A DNA stretch of 64,000 nucleotides from Acidaminococcus fermentans (lineage in GTDB: Bacteria; Bacillota; Negativicutes; Acidaminococcales; Acidaminococcaceae): contig NZ_VULN01000009.1 in the NCBI RefSeq assembly GCF_009696675.1, forward strand, positions 39,096 to 103,095, read 5' to 3'. This document shows, piece by piece, positions 32,512-41,149 of the stretch. The position numbers and the translations under genes were made by a program. Each line of letters starts with the position of its first letter. Position 1 is the stretch's first letter. Under the pieces are notes generated by a model that made no database searches, was not told the origin of the DNA, and saw only the letters and a program-made list of their open reading frames with translations.

Positions 32512-33552
32512 ATGGAACTGGAAATGGAATTCATCCGGAAAATGCCTTCTCCCCAGGAACTGAAGGTGGAACATCCTGTGGAGCCGGCCATTTATGAGAC
32601 CAAACGGCGCCGGGATGGGGAGATCCGGGACATCCTCACCGGGAAGGACAACCGTTTTTTGCTGATCATCGGTCCCTGTTCTGCGGACAATGAGGACGCT
32701 GTGGTGGACTACTGCCACCGGTTGGCAGAAGTCCAGGAACAGGTGAAGGATACCCTGTACATCATTCCCCGGGTCTACACCAACAAGCCCCGGACCATTG
32801 GGGTGGGGTACAAAGGCATGGCCCACCAGCCCGACCCGGAAGGGAAGGAGGACATGCTGGCCGGGATCATCGCCTGCCGGAACATGCACATCCGGGTGAT
32901 CCGGGAAACCGGCTTCACCTGTGCTGAAGAGATCCTTTACCCGGAAAACCACCGGTACCTGTCCGACCTGATTTCCTATGCGGCCATCGGGGCCCGGTCC
33001 GTGGAAGACCAGCTCCACCGGATGATGGCCAGCGGGGTGGGGATCCCGGTGGGGATGAAGAACCCCACTTCCGGGGACATTTCCGTTATGCTCAACTCCA
33101 TTGCCGCCGCCCAGCATGAGCAGCAGTTCCTGTTCCGGGGCTGGGAAGTCCGGACCAAAGGGAACCCGCTGGCCCATGCCATCCTTCGGGGGTATGTGGA
33201 CAAGTTCGGCAAGAGCCTGCCCAACTACCATTATGAAGACCTGGTCCGGCTCCACGAGGAATACGGGAAACGGGATCTGGTGAACCCGGCGGTGGTCATC
33301 GACGCCAACCACGCCAATTCCGGGAAAAAGTACCTGGAACAGATCCGGATCTCCAACGACGTGCTCTACAGCCGCCATATGAACCCGGACCTGAAAAAGA
33401 TGGTGAAGGGCCTGATGATCGAAAGCTACATCGAAGACGGCAGCCAGAAAATCGGCGAAGGGGTCTACGGAAAATCCATCACCGATCCCTGCCTGGGCTG
33501 GGCCAAAACCAAAGATCTGATTTTGGAACTGGCCGGCCGGGTGGATTATTGA
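32512..33552 (+). CDS. 3-deoxy-7-phosphoheptulonate synthase (AroG type)
   Basis: 346 residues. Class I-alpha DAHP synthase signatures are IIGPCSADNEDAVVDYCHRL, PRVYTNKPRTIGVGYKGM, RETGFTCAEEIL, GMKNPTSGDISVMLNSIAAA and DANHANSGKK (metal/phosphate site). It condenses PEP and erythrose-4-phosphate at the head of aromatic biosynthesis. ATG 32512 has ACGGAGGGATACA upstream. The ACT-domain gene 20 bases downstream may act as an allosteric subunit. Confidence 0.95.
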   Translation: MELEMEFIRKMPSPQELKVEHPVEPAIYETKRRRDGEIRDILTGKDNRFLLIIGPCSADNEDAVVDYCHRLAEVQEQVKDTLYIIPRVYTNKPRTIGVGYKGMAHQPDPEGKEDMLAGIIACRNMHIRVIRETGFTCAEEILYPENHRYLSDLISYAAIGARSVEDQLHRMMASGVGIPVGMKNPTSGDISVMLNSIAAAQHEQQFLFRGWEVRTKGNPLAHAILRGYVDKFGKSLPNYHYEDLVRLHEEYGKRDLVNPAVVIDANHANSGKKYLEQIRISNDVLYSRHMNPDLKKMVKGLMIESYIEDGSQKIGEGVYGKSITDPCLGWAKTKDLILELAGRVDY

Positions 33553-33571
33553 GAAACAGGGAGGAAGTACC

Positions 33572-33985
33572 ATGCTGAAACAGATTTCGCTTTTTGCAGC
33601 CAACCATAAAGGGGCTCTGGGGAAGATCACCAACGACCTGGCCCGGGAGAACATCAACATCTACACCATGCTGGCCACCGACAGCGCCGAATTTGGCATC
33701 ATCCGGCTGATCGTGGACAATCCGGACAAGGCCCTGGAGGTGCTCCAGAAAGCCGGCTACCAGTGCCGGATCGACTATGTGCTGGCTGTGGACATGGGCA
33801 GCGACCAACCCGGGACCCTGGACAAGATCCTGACCCATCTGAAAGACGCCAACGTGTTCGTCCGGTACCTGTACATCTCCTTCGACCGGAAAACCTCCAG
33901 CCCTATTGTGGTGCTGAAAACCGACGAACCCGAAACTGAAACCTTCCTCCAGGGAAAAGGGTATACCCTGCTGGACCGGTTCTGA
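33572..33985 (+). CDS. Tandem ACT-domain protein
   Basis: 137 residues comprising two ACT modules: SLFAANHKGALGKITNDLAR with ENINIYTMLATDSAEFGIIR, and a second from ~residue 72 (QPGTLDKILTHLKDANVFVR). ACT pairs bind amino acids. Placement directly after the DAHP synthase suggests feedback sensing of an aromatic amino acid; this is inferred, not shown. Confidence 0.85.
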   Translation: MLKQISLFAANHKGALGKITNDLARENINIYTMLATDSAEFGIIRLIVDNPDKALEVLQKAGYQCRIDYVLAVDMGSDQPGTLDKILTHLKDANVFVRYLYISFDRKTSSPIVVLKTDEPETETFLQGKGYTLLDRF

Positions 33986-34021
33986 GGGAAAAGGGCAGGG
34001 GCCGCTTTTCCGTCTTACGCA

Positions 34022-34266
34022 GAAGGAGACCATCTGCCGGAGGCAGATGCTTCTGAAGGGAAACGCAGCCAGGGGCTGCTAACCCACCACCATTGCGCAA
34101 GCGCAACGGTCCCCCGCCCTTGAAAAGGGCGGATATACGCTCGGGGCTTTGCCCCATTGCTTTATGTGGGTGCCAGGGCGTAAGCCCGCGTACCCACTAT
34201 CCGCCCTTTACAAGGGCGGGGGACCGGCCGATAGGCTGGTGGTGGGTTAGCAGCGTCAGCTGCGTC
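34022..34266. repeat. Family A fold-back repeat, copy 4
   Basis: Direct unit with CATCTGCC/GGCAGATG, GCAGCC/GGGCTGC, TTGCG/CGCAA, CCGCCCTT/AAGGGCGG; centre with GTGGGT/ACCCAC; inverted unit from 34198. The centre hairpin differs in sequence from copy 3 (GTGACAC/GTGTCAC) but pairs equally well. Confidence 0.85.
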
Positions 34267-34341
34267 CTTATTCAGAGGAAACCGGTTACGGGTTCCATCC
34301 ATCTTTCCTTCCATCCCGGCCCCCCAGGTCGCAAAAAAATC

Positions 34342-34377
34342 AGGCCCGCAGTCACATCGACTGCGGGCCTTTTTTTG
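34342..34377. terminator. Bidirectional terminator between converging genes
   Basis: Perfect 11-base stem AGGCCCGCAGT/ACTGCGGGCCT followed by TTTTTTT on the + side and preceded by A's, so it can serve both strands: the DAHP/ACT operon and the deformylase gene. Confidence 0.88.
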
Positions 34378-34402
34378 TACAGACTATATTGTATCCGTTC
34401 TT

Positions 34403-34813
34403 TTATATCACAATTCCCTGCAAATGATCCACCTCGTGCTGGATGATTTCTGCCGTAAAATCTTTGAATGTCTGTTTTTGCTTTTTGAATTCCATATCCT
34501 GGAATTCTACCTGGATTTCCCTGTACCGGGTGGTTTTTCGGGTTCCGGATAGGGACAGGCAGCCTTCTTCGGTTTCGTAGGGATGTTTCTTTTTGAGAAT
34601 CACCGGATTGAACATGATCAGATCCATCATCCCCAGATTCACTACGATAATGGCTTTGGGGACTCCGATCATATTGGCAGCCATGCCCACACATTCCTGC
34701 CGATGGGCGGCCAGCGTGTCCAGCAGGTCCAGGGCCGTCTGCCGGTCTCCGGGAAAAGCAGGAAGGGCTTTTTGCTGGAGGAAAACAATATCGTGGACGA
34801 TTTCTTTGATCAT
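34403..34813 (-). CDS. def: Peptide deformylase, short form
   Basis: 136 residues from ATG at 34813 (AAGAAGG upstream). Motif 2 EGCLSLSG and motif 3 QHEVDHLQG with the metal ligands are intact. Motif 1 reads GMAANMIG where deformylases usually have GLAAxQxG, so the Gln near the oxyanion hole is Met. Such short variants occur in several Firmicutes. It removes formyl from nascent proteins if active. The last two thirds are duplicated at 41150-41431. Confidence 0.82.
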   Translation of the reverse strand: MIKEIVHDIVFLQQKALPAFPGDRQTALDLLDTLAAHRQECVGMAANMIGVPKAIIVVNLGMMDLIMFNPVILKKKHPYETEEGCLSLSGTRKTTRYREIQVEFQDMEFKKQKQTFKDFTAEIIQHEVDHLQGIVI

Positions 34814-34933
34814 AACGGATACCTTCTTTCTTGCAGGAAAAGACTCTGATTTTTTGAAAGAACAATCATCCTTAAAGTTTGATGAATCAATGATAGACCA
34901 TAGATAGGATAAATTCAACCTGTTGCAGTAACA

Positions 34934-35320
34934 TCCAGGAAAACAAAAGGACAAAAATCCAGGGGATTTTTCCCGAATGGATACCCGTCGGGTGGCCGGG
35001 AAGGGCGGGCCCGGGGCTCGCCCCTACAGCGTCAGGGTCGGAGAAACGGGGAGGCAGGGAGTTTCGGCTTTCATCGAATCTTCGATGAGCGGGCCTGCCG
35101 TCCCTATGGCTTTGTGCACGGCCCGTATTTTGGTGCATAAATCGGCACCGTAGGGGCCTCACGCCGGGAGGCCCGCAAACACACCGAATGTACGGGCGTA
35201 ATGATAATCATCCCTACGCCAACCAAGTCATACCGAACGAAGGAAATCCTCTGCCCCCAACGTGGTAGGGGCTACCCGGAGGGAAGCCCGTCCCGGCCGC
35301 CCAGGGGGCCCGAAGCTTCT
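34934..35320. repeat. Family B composite repeat, copy 2
   Basis: Starts with AGGAAAACAAAAGGACAAAA (shared with 46426ff), then the left hairpin (GGGCGGGCC/GGCTCGCCC), a middle with GCCGTAGGGGCCTCACGCCG, and the right hairpin GTAGGGGCTACCCGGAGGGA to CCGGCCGCCCAGGGGGC. The right end lies 1 base from the ACT gene stop. No gene was found in the ~500-base gap. Confidence 0.8.
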
Positions 35321-35321
35321 T

Positions 35322-35687
35322 TCAAACAACCGTATATCCGGCTTCCGCCAGCACTTCCAGAGATCGGTCGAAGTTTTCCTTTTTCACCAGGATGTAATCG
35401 GTATTGAACGTGGAAACGGCGAAAATACTGATCTTGTGTTCGGCCAGGATGCCGGACACCTGGGACAGGATCCCAATCAGAGAAAAATCCAGGATGCCCT
35501 GGATCCGGAACCTTTTCCAGCCATCATCCCGTTCCAGGGTCCGGAGAGGAGCATCTTTCGTCCGGCAAACCAGGGACAGTTCCTCATCGGTTTTTCCAAT
35601 AAAATAAAAATCAGCATCCAAACGGATATCAGACAGCTGGCTGACCTTGCATACCGTCAGATTATAAGGGATTTTTTTCAGTTCCAT
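35322..35687 (-). CDS. ACT-domain protein (CASTOR/aspartokinase-like ACT)
   Basis: 121 residues: MELKKIPYNLTVCKVSQLSD, FYFIGKTDEELSLVCRTKDA, then an ACT half DFSLIGILSQVSGILAEHKI with IFAVSTFNTDYILVKKENFD. The pattern is that of small stand-alone double ACT proteins whose ligands are mostly unknown. The stop codon is immediately next to a family B repeat. GGAGCCTGCC precedes the start. Confidence 0.8.
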   Translation of the reverse strand: MELKKIPYNLTVCKVSQLSDIRLDADFYFIGKTDEELSLVCRTKDAPLRTLERDDGWKRFRIQGILDFSLIGILSQVSGILAEHKISIFAVSTFNTDYILVKKENFDRSLEVLAEAGYTVV

Positions 35688-35804
35688 GGCAGGCTCCTTT
35701 GCAGTTAAATATGAAATTTCATTGATAATTTAGTATATCGGCAGTGAGAAAAGAAAGCAAGATAGAGGAGAAGAAAAAGATCATACAGATTTACCCCGAA
35801 GGGA

Positions 35805-35995
35805 ACCCTCCGGGAGGCCGGGGAAGGGCGGGCCTGCGGCACTCCCCTACAGCGCTGCAATCGAATGTCTGATCCAACAGTCTTAAAAACGGATGTTTCG
35901 ACGATCCCGTTTCTCTGATTTTCCGTTGGTTCTTTGACCCCAACGGCGTAGGGGCTCCCCGCAGGGAAGCCCGTCCCGGCCACCCAGGGGGATGC
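35805..35995. repeat. Family B inverted-pair repeat, copy 3
   Basis: Left arm CCCTCCGGGAGGCCGGGGAA ending CGGCACTCCCCTAC, ~90-base centre (AAAACGGATGTTTCGACGAT) and right arm GTAGGGGCTCCCCGCAGGGA. Nearly identical over its whole length to 46470-46660, so the centre is part of the repeat. Confidence 0.85.
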
Positions 35996-36031
35996 TCTGC
36001 GCTCTGCACTCTGCACTTATGTTCCATTTCC

Positions 36032-36122
36032 CCCTGCCCATACTCCCTCCTTTTCTGTTATAATAACAGGGAAAGTTTCACCCTACAAAAAGTTTGGCAG
36101 TAGGAAGAACCCGTTTTACTAT
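36032..36122 (+). repeat. Family C promoter-like repeat, copy 1
   Basis: CTGCCCATACTCCCTCC, then the palindrome CTGTTATAATAACAG holding TATAAT (36059-36064), GTTTCACCCTACAAAAAGT, CAGTAGGAAGAAC and CCGTTTTACT. It ends 30 bases before the TetR gene and is probably its promoter. Confidence 0.75.
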
Positions 36123-36151
36123 TTTCATCCATGAATGAAGGGGAGACTTTT

Positions 36152-36700
36152 ATGATTGAACGGCCTACCACGAAGCAGTTATTAGCTGCTTCCCTCATTG
36201 AACTTGCTGGGAAGAAATCCGTTGACAAGATTTCGGTCAAAGAAATTGTCACCAACTGCGGCATGACAACGACAACCTTTTATAATCATTTTGCGGATAA
36301 ATATGTACTACTGGCTTCTATCTATAACAAAGAAATTGAGCCGGCTTTCAGCCAACTCGGCAATAAAATCAGCTGGTGTGATGCGTTGCGCATATTCTGC
36401 ACTACCCTTTCGGATAAACAGTCATTTTTCCTAAATGCGTTGAAAAACACAGCAGGGCAGACCTCCTTCCGCTATGCGACTAATGACTACGCCATTGATT
36501 TACTGCGTGAGCGCCTGCGTATTTTAGGTAAAGAAGATGCACTTCCTACAGAAATCGATTTTTTGGCTAAGTACTATATGCGTTCTATCTCTGAGATGAT
36601 TCAGGACTGGTTTATTGGTGGGCAAAAAATTCCTCTCGATAATTTTATCGAACTGCTTGTCCTCGCCATGCCAGAACCATTAAAGAAGCGTCTGCTTTAA
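36152..36700 (+). CDS. TetR/AcrR family regulator
   Basis: 182 residues from ATG 36152 (GGGGAG 6 bases upstream). TetR HTH: LIELAGKKSVDKISVKEIVT, NCGMTTTTFYNHFADKYVLL. The C-terminal part resembles TetR_C_8-type dihydroxyacetone kinase regulators (DhaS-like). Base composition is AT-richer than the core genes. It heads a same-strand cluster of cupin and flavin-dependent reductases, which it likely controls. Confidence 0.82.
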   Translation: MIERPTTKQLLAASLIELAGKKSVDKISVKEIVTNCGMTTTTFYNHFADKYVLLASIYNKEIEPAFSQLGNKISWCDALRIFCTTLSDKQSFFLNALKNTAGQTSFRYATNDYAIDLLRERLRILGKEDALPTEIDFLAKYYMRSISEMIQDWFIGGQKIPLDNFIELLVLAMPEPLKKRLL

Positions 36701-36832
36701 TGGCAGGTTGGCATTCTGCACAAAATGACAAGTTCGTTTAGAAACACACGATTTTCTAACGAGATTCTGCCTTTCTCCCGTGCTATAATTCAGTTGAAAA
36801 AAACAAGAAACTTACTCAGGAGGATTATCCAT

Positions 36833-37159
36833 ATGTCTGTTTTTCCAGAAATCATCCGCCATGTTCCACAACGTGACTATGGTATAGAAGGGCTGACGGT
36901 TCGCGTGGACCATACGTCTACAGGCACGGTCTACTTCGTCAGTGCGGAAAAAGAAGTCCATTTCCCAGAGCATGCCCATGCGGAACAGTGGACAATTGTT
37001 GTCAGCGGTAAATGCCTGTTGACAATGGATGGCGCAACCAGGACGTATCAGCAGGGCGATACATACGTCATCCCAGGCAATAAGAAACATCAAATCACAC
37101 TTTGCGCTGGCTATGCGGAAGTTGATTACGTCGACGATCCGTGTGACGGCGAAGCATAA
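36833..37159 (+). CDS. Cupin domain protein
   Basis: 108 residues with cupin motif 1 HFPEHAHAEQWTIVVSGKC and motif 2 region GDTYVIPGNKKHQITLCAGY, giving the three His metal ligands. AGGAGG precedes ATG 36833, and a TATAAT at 36784 may drive it separately. Single-domain cupins of this type include small isomerases and sensors; function not assigned. Confidence 0.82.
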   Translation: MSVFPEIIRHVPQRDYGIEGLTVRVDHTSTGTVYFVSAEKEVHFPEHAHAEQWTIVVSGKCLLTMDGATRTYQQGDTYVIPGNKKHQITLCAGYAEVDYVDDPCDGEA

Positions 37160-37234
37160 TCTATTTTTGCGCGGCCTGCGGTTATGAGTACATTGGCGAT
37201 ATCAACAAAAAATCATAGAGGAGGAGAGATTCCT

Positions 37235-37879
37235 ATGAAAAAGATACTGATACTGGATGGTGGCCCCCGGAAGAACAACAACACTGCAAAACTCCTGGCA
37301 TCTGCCAGGGAAGGTGCTGTTTCTGCCGGAGCCAGCGTCGAGACTATTGACTTATATAATCTGAACTTTACCGACTGTCGCAGCTGCCTGGCATGTAAGA
37401 ATAAAAAGATTGCCGTGCCTTGGAAATGCTATTGGAAGGACGGCTTGACGGAAACGCTGGAGAAAGTCTATGAGGCAGATGCAATTATCATCGGCTCGCC
37501 AATTTACTTCGGGGAACCAACGGGCGAGGTCCGTTCCTTTATGGTCCGCTCGACCTTTCCGGCACTATCCTATGATGATTATAAGAGCACGTTTACGGGA
37601 AAAATCGATGTCGGCATTATCCTTACGATGAATGCAGACCAGAACTACTACGATGAGCACTACAAACCGCGCATGGAAGAATACTTCTGGCCGTTCCATT
37701 TCCTGAACGGGAAAACGGAAATACTGGCTTCCTGCGATACGCTGCAGGTACCGGATTACAGCCGATACCGTATGGCATCGTGGGATGAAACGAAAAAGAA
37801 AGCGCATCACGCCGAGCAATTCCCGAAAGACCTGCAGGCGGCATTTGATCTTGGAAAGAGACTGGCCAGTCAGCAGTAA
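37235..37879 (+). CDS. NADPH-dependent FMN reductase/flavodoxin-like protein
   Basis: 214 residues with the FMN-binding fold: ILDGGPRKNNNTAKLLASAR (phosphate loop), CRSCLACKNKK with a Cys cluster, and ADAIIIGSPIYFGEPTGEVR. Members are iron-sulfur or plain flavoproteins that reduce quinones or other acceptors. GAGGAGGAG precedes ATG 37235. It sits between the cupin and a flavin reductase-like gene. Confidence 0.87.
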   Translation: MKKILILDGGPRKNNNTAKLLASAREGAVSAGASVETIDLYNLNFTDCRSCLACKNKKIAVPWKCYWKDGLTETLEKVYEADAIIIGSPIYFGEPTGEVRSFMVRSTFPALSYDDYKSTFTGKIDVGIILTMNADQNYYDEHYKPRMEEYFWPFHFLNGKTEILASCDTLQVPDYSRYRMASWDETKKKAHHAEQFPKDLQAAFDLGKRLASQQ

Positions 37880-37907
37880 CTGTTTTGTTGTGAAAGGATA
37901 AACTTTT

Positions 37908-38411
37908 ATGAATACAAAAGATTTTCAGCCAGAGATTTTCAAACTCTTTGATGACCAGTGGGGCATCCTGACCGCCGGCGATAAAGGTGCCTTCAATTCG
38001 ATGACGATTAGCTGGGGTATGCTGGGAACACTCTGGTGTATGCCTCACAAGGGGAAGAATGTCTGCGCAGTATTTGTCAATCCGGCGCGTTATACGTATG
38101 GTTTCATGGAAAAGAGCGACTACTACACTGTCTCGTTCTTTGACAACAAGAAGTATCAGAAAGCTCTCGGTATCATGGGAAGCAAATCCGGCCGGGATAT
38201 GGATAAAGCAAAGGCCAGCGGTCTCACCCCAAAATATCTGGAGCATGGCGTGACCTACAAAGAAGCAGAGATTACTTTTGTCATCCGGAAAATCTACCGC
38301 CATGAGCTTCAGCTGGGGCAAATGCCAGCGGATGTCATCGAAGGATTCTATACCAAAGGCCGTGTGCCGCACACGATGTATATCGGAGAAATCATCGAGA
38401 CCATCCGGTAA
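37908..38411 (+). CDS. Flavin reductase-like (FMN-binding split barrel) protein
   Basis: 167 residues: ILTAGDKGAFNSMTISWGML, CAVFVNPARYTYGFMEKSDY, YYTVSFFDNKKYQKALGIMG and KSGRDMDKAKASGL are the split-barrel flavin reductase pattern. Probably binds FMN and works with the preceding flavodoxin-like enzyme. AAAGGA lies before the ATG. Confidence 0.87.
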   Translation: MNTKDFQPEIFKLFDDQWGILTAGDKGAFNSMTISWGMLGTLWCMPHKGKNVCAVFVNPARYTYGFMEKSDYYTVSFFDNKKYQKALGIMGSKSGRDMDKAKASGLTPKYLEHGVTYKEAEITFVIRKIYRHELQLGQMPADVIEGFYTKGRVPHTMYIGEIIETIR

Positions 38412-38444
38412 ATCCCGGCCATCAATCCTATAAGCTTCACATAA

Positions 38445-38657
38445 TCATAATCTCCGTCAGGGTCGGGGGACCAGGGAGGGCAGGGAGTTTCGTTTTTTAT
38501 CGCACCCCCGATTCCCATATTGTCACCGTCCAACAGATCAAACGAGAGTGCCCGACCCCAACGGTGTAGGGGCTACCCGCAGGGAAGCCCATCCCGGCCG
38601 CCCAGGGGGCAAAAAAGCAGGTCCGCAATCTTGAGAAGATTGCGGACCTTTTTCTAT
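38445..38657. repeat. Family B repeat, copy 4, with terminator
   Basis: CGTCAGGGTCGGGGGACCAG centre shared with 42912ff, then the right hairpin GTAGGGGCTACCCGCAGGGA and AGGTCCGCAATC/GATTGCGGACCT followed by TTTTCT. It ends the flavin cluster on the + strand. Confidence 0.8.
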
Positions 38658-38746
38658 CGGGATTTTTGGATAGGGCATTTGCTATAATGACATAACGCAG
38701 GAAGATAAATTCAGCTGTGGGTAAAAAGAACCAGAGGGAGAGAAAA

Positions 38747-39061
38747 TTGAAGGTAAGATATGTTGGACCTTCACAGCAGGTTAAGAGTCTGACGGATCAT
38801 CAAATCTACTCTATTGAACAGGAAAAAGGTGCTTCATTGAATCCATGGGACGAATTGGAAAATACGATTTTTTATGGGTCTGCCCAAGATGTTGAAAATT
38901 TAAAATGTCCCAAGTGCGGTGGACCCTTAACGGTAAGATTTGAAAAATCGGAATCCTGCCTCACCATAGAATGCCGGCAATGTGGGGCTCGATCTCATGG
39001 GGATAAGTGTCTCCTGGTGCCAAAGTATTTACAGGAGGACGGTGAATTTAATGACGGCTGA
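38747..39061 (+). CDS. Small zinc-ribbon protein, unknown function
   Basis: 104 residues from TTG 38747 (AGAGGGAG upstream; GTG 38717 is an alternative). N-terminal ~55 residues, MKVRYVGPSQQVKSLTDHQI, form no known domain to my eye; the C-terminal half has a CPKCGG...CRQCG zinc ribbon. AT-rich, in a run of small orphan genes. A TATAAT-like box (GCTATAATGACA) is ~70 bases upstream. Confidence 0.6.
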   Translation: MKVRYVGPSQQVKSLTDHQIYSIEQEKGASLNPWDELENTIFYGSAQDVENLKCPKCGGPLTVRFEKSESCLTIECRQCGARSHGDKCLLVPKYLQEDGEFNDG

Positions 39062-39584
39062 TGATGGAAAGAAAACGAAAACGCTTCTAACACCTTTTGG
39101 TGAGATCAAAATCCTGGTCGATGGAAAACCAATCCCCTATGTTGCACAAAGGGGAAGGAATTTGGAAGGAATGTGTCCTCATGTTCTGGGAAGATATCAG
39201 ATTGCCATCCATTTTATCCCTGATGGAGAGAATCATACCCTGGCATGTGTTTTTGAAACTGGTTTATCCTATGAAAGAACGCCGGAAAGTGGTGATCGGC
39301 TGGAATGTCAAAGCTTTTATAATGATTGCGGGTTTAAAATGTCCATCGGCCTTGAATGTGAGGGAGGATATGTCGATGGCAAGCGGTTCTCCAATGAATA
39401 TGACTATGATTCAGATTATCTGGCTAATGGAATGGCTTTCTTGATTGACAGGAATACACAAACAGAGCGCTATGTGTTTGGGATATCCTGGATTGATAAC
39501 GCAGTCTGGAACGATCATACTGAAGACAATCGTAAACGGGATGTTGAAACCTGGTATGGGGCAGACCCAACGATAGGATTGTAA
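39051..39584 (+). CDS. Unknown protein in orphan small-gene run
   Basis: 177 residues from ATG 39051 with GGAGGACGG upstream, overlapping the previous gene by 11 bases and so probably coupled to it. Strand-rich, soluble, acidic; includes RNLEGMCPHVLGRYQIAIHF and GYVDGKRFSNEYDYDSDYLA. No family recognised. Its AT-rich composition and isolation resemble cargo such as orphan immunity proteins, but nothing proves this. Confidence 0.6.
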   Translation: MTADDGKKTKTLLTPFGEIKILVDGKPIPYVAQRGRNLEGMCPHVLGRYQIAIHFIPDGENHTLACVFETGLSYERTPESGDRLECQSFYNDCGFKMSIGLECEGGYVDGKRFSNEYDYDSDYLANGMAFLIDRNTQTERYVFGISWIDNAVWNDHTEDNRKRDVETWYGADPTIGL

Positions 39585-39678
39585 ATCTTCGCCACTCAGT
39601 TACTAGGACCTCAATCGAATAAAGACTTTCGGCCGCTGGCCGGCCAGGGTAAGGCGTGTCAAGCAGGAGCATAGCAAA

Positions 39679-39921
39679 ATGGTCGATTTATTTTTGCAGG
39701 AAATTACGGAGGAAAAAGTTGCCTATAAATATGTCCCAGAAGGTAAAGAGAATGAATACGGGTATGGATTGATTGCTATCGATAAAACAACCGGCGAACT
39801 AGAACTGGTTCAACGAGATCCACAGAAGTGGGATGCTTATGCAAGGCATGCAGTTTTAACGATTCATAAATTTTACAAACAGGGATTTTACCCTGAAAAA
39901 TATACGGTTCTCTGGTATTGA
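39679..39921 (+). CDS. Small unknown protein
   Basis: 80 residues, MVDLFLQEITEEKVAYKYVP to FYKQGFYPEKYTVLWY. Tyr-rich, soluble. The start has GCAGGAGCATAGCAAA upstream. No family recognised; composition like the two genes before it. Confidence 0.55.
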   Translation: MVDLFLQEITEEKVAYKYVPEGKENEYGYGLIAIDKTTGELELVQRDPQKWDAYARHAVLTIHKFYKQGFYPEKYTVLWY

Positions 39922-40044
39922 ACAAAAAAGATTACGGTGAACATCCATGATTGACCTGGCGAAAGACAGGAAAACTGGCATTCCTAATTCTGAATCTTTG
40001 ACTTTGAGTTTGTGGTGGCCAGGATTGATTTGCCTTGGTTGAAC

Positions 40045-40250
40045 CCCTACCACGTCTGCGTCGGAGTTGGGTGCAGAAAGACGAGCCGCGAGCCATTGCA
40101 ATGCCGTAGGACTCGCAGGCCCGGCGTTCCCGTTAGATGCACGAACCTATGACCCCAACGGTGTAGGGGCTCCCCGCAGGGAAGCCCATCCCCGGCCGCC
40201 CAGGGGGCAAAAAGCAGGCCTGCAGTCGAGGGATTACGGGCTTTTTTCTG
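40045..40250. repeat. Family B composite repeat, copy 5, with terminator
   Basis: Left edge CCCCTACCACGTCTGCGTCG, central CGCGAGCC...GACTCGCAGG block, right hairpin GTAGGGGCTCCCCGCAGGGA to GGCCGCCCAGGGGGC, then AGGCCTGCAGTC...GATTACGGGCTTTTTT as a degenerate terminator. Confidence 0.7.
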
Positions 40251-40359
40251 TCGTGATTTTTGGATAGGGCATTTGCTATAATGAACATAAAGCAAGAAAA
40301 ACCTTCAGGAAGTAGAAAATTAAAAAGACTGCATATAAAAAATCGAGGTGTTGGAGAAA

Positions 40360-40701
40360 ATGAAATCAACACAATTAAAACAAGAAAAAACACAGAATAT
40401 ATTTGCGGGTCTCAAACGTGGAGATTCCAATGTTCTTTTACAATATTTAAAGGGATCACCGGAAACTAAAATCATTGGTATTATAGCTGCCATCATCTAT
40501 AATAATAGATCTGATGAGTGCGTTAGTCTTTTAAAAGAGATTGCCAAAGGTACGGATTTTGCAAGTTATGGCGGAGTTGTAGCAGAATACGCTATAGCAG
40601 CTTTAGATATATTAGAAGTAGAAAAATATCATGGTTCGAATGAAAGAATACTTGGCATTATTAAATATCAGTTTAAAGACTTGAAGGATATCTTTAGATA
40701 A
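40360..40701 (+). CDS. Unknown helical protein
   Basis: 113 residues from ATG 40360. Mostly helical with possible HEAT-like pairs: SNVLLQYLKGSPETKIIGII, SDECVSLLKEIAKGTDFASY, VAEYAIAALDILEV. AT-rich. -10 box GCTATAATGAAC at 40273ff. Helical repeat proteins of this size can be immunity proteins; not established. Confidence 0.6.
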   Translation: MKSTQLKQEKTQNIFAGLKRGDSNVLLQYLKGSPETKIIGIIAAIIYNNRSDECVSLLKEIAKGTDFASYGGVVAEYAIAALDILEVEKYHGSNERILGIIKYQFKDLKDIFR

Positions 40702-40828
40702 AAATCATCGATTTATGCACTCCAACTTCTGCAGAGTGATTATTATGCACGGTTGGACGAGTGTAAGAAAATTCTGCTCTCCGGGCGCCCCCTACGGGCC
40801 GGTATTCTTCACATTCGACTCATTCCCG

Positions 40829-40920
40829 CCTGCCCATACCCCCTCCTTTTCTGCTATAATAACAGAGAAAATTTCACCCCACAAAAAGTGCAGTAGTAAG
40901 AACAGTCCGTTTTACTGCTG
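40829..40920 (+). repeat. Family C promoter-like repeat, copy 2
   Basis: CTGCCCATACCCCCTCC, CTGCTATAATAACAG (TATAAT 40855-40860), ATTTCACCCCACAAAAAGTG, CAGTAGTAAGAACAGTCCGT, TTTACTGC. Downstream lies ~230 bases of AT-rich DNA with no convincing gene, then the deformylase remnant. Confidence 0.75.
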
Positions 40921-41149
40921 AATACAAGATATGGTAGCTAATAAATTACGAACAACCACATCTTGTGTATGCCCCAAACTGTTCATAAAACATTGCAAAT
41001 AATGGGAGAAAAAAGCTCTTCTTGGGTTACTTTTGTAATGAAATAAATTTACATTCAGATAGAGAAAAACTTGCTCGTATAAGATTGCAGCAAGAAAGAT
41101 AGCCGTGGTGGGAGTTCCTGCCAAGGCTTTTTTATTTTGTTTTCTCGCA

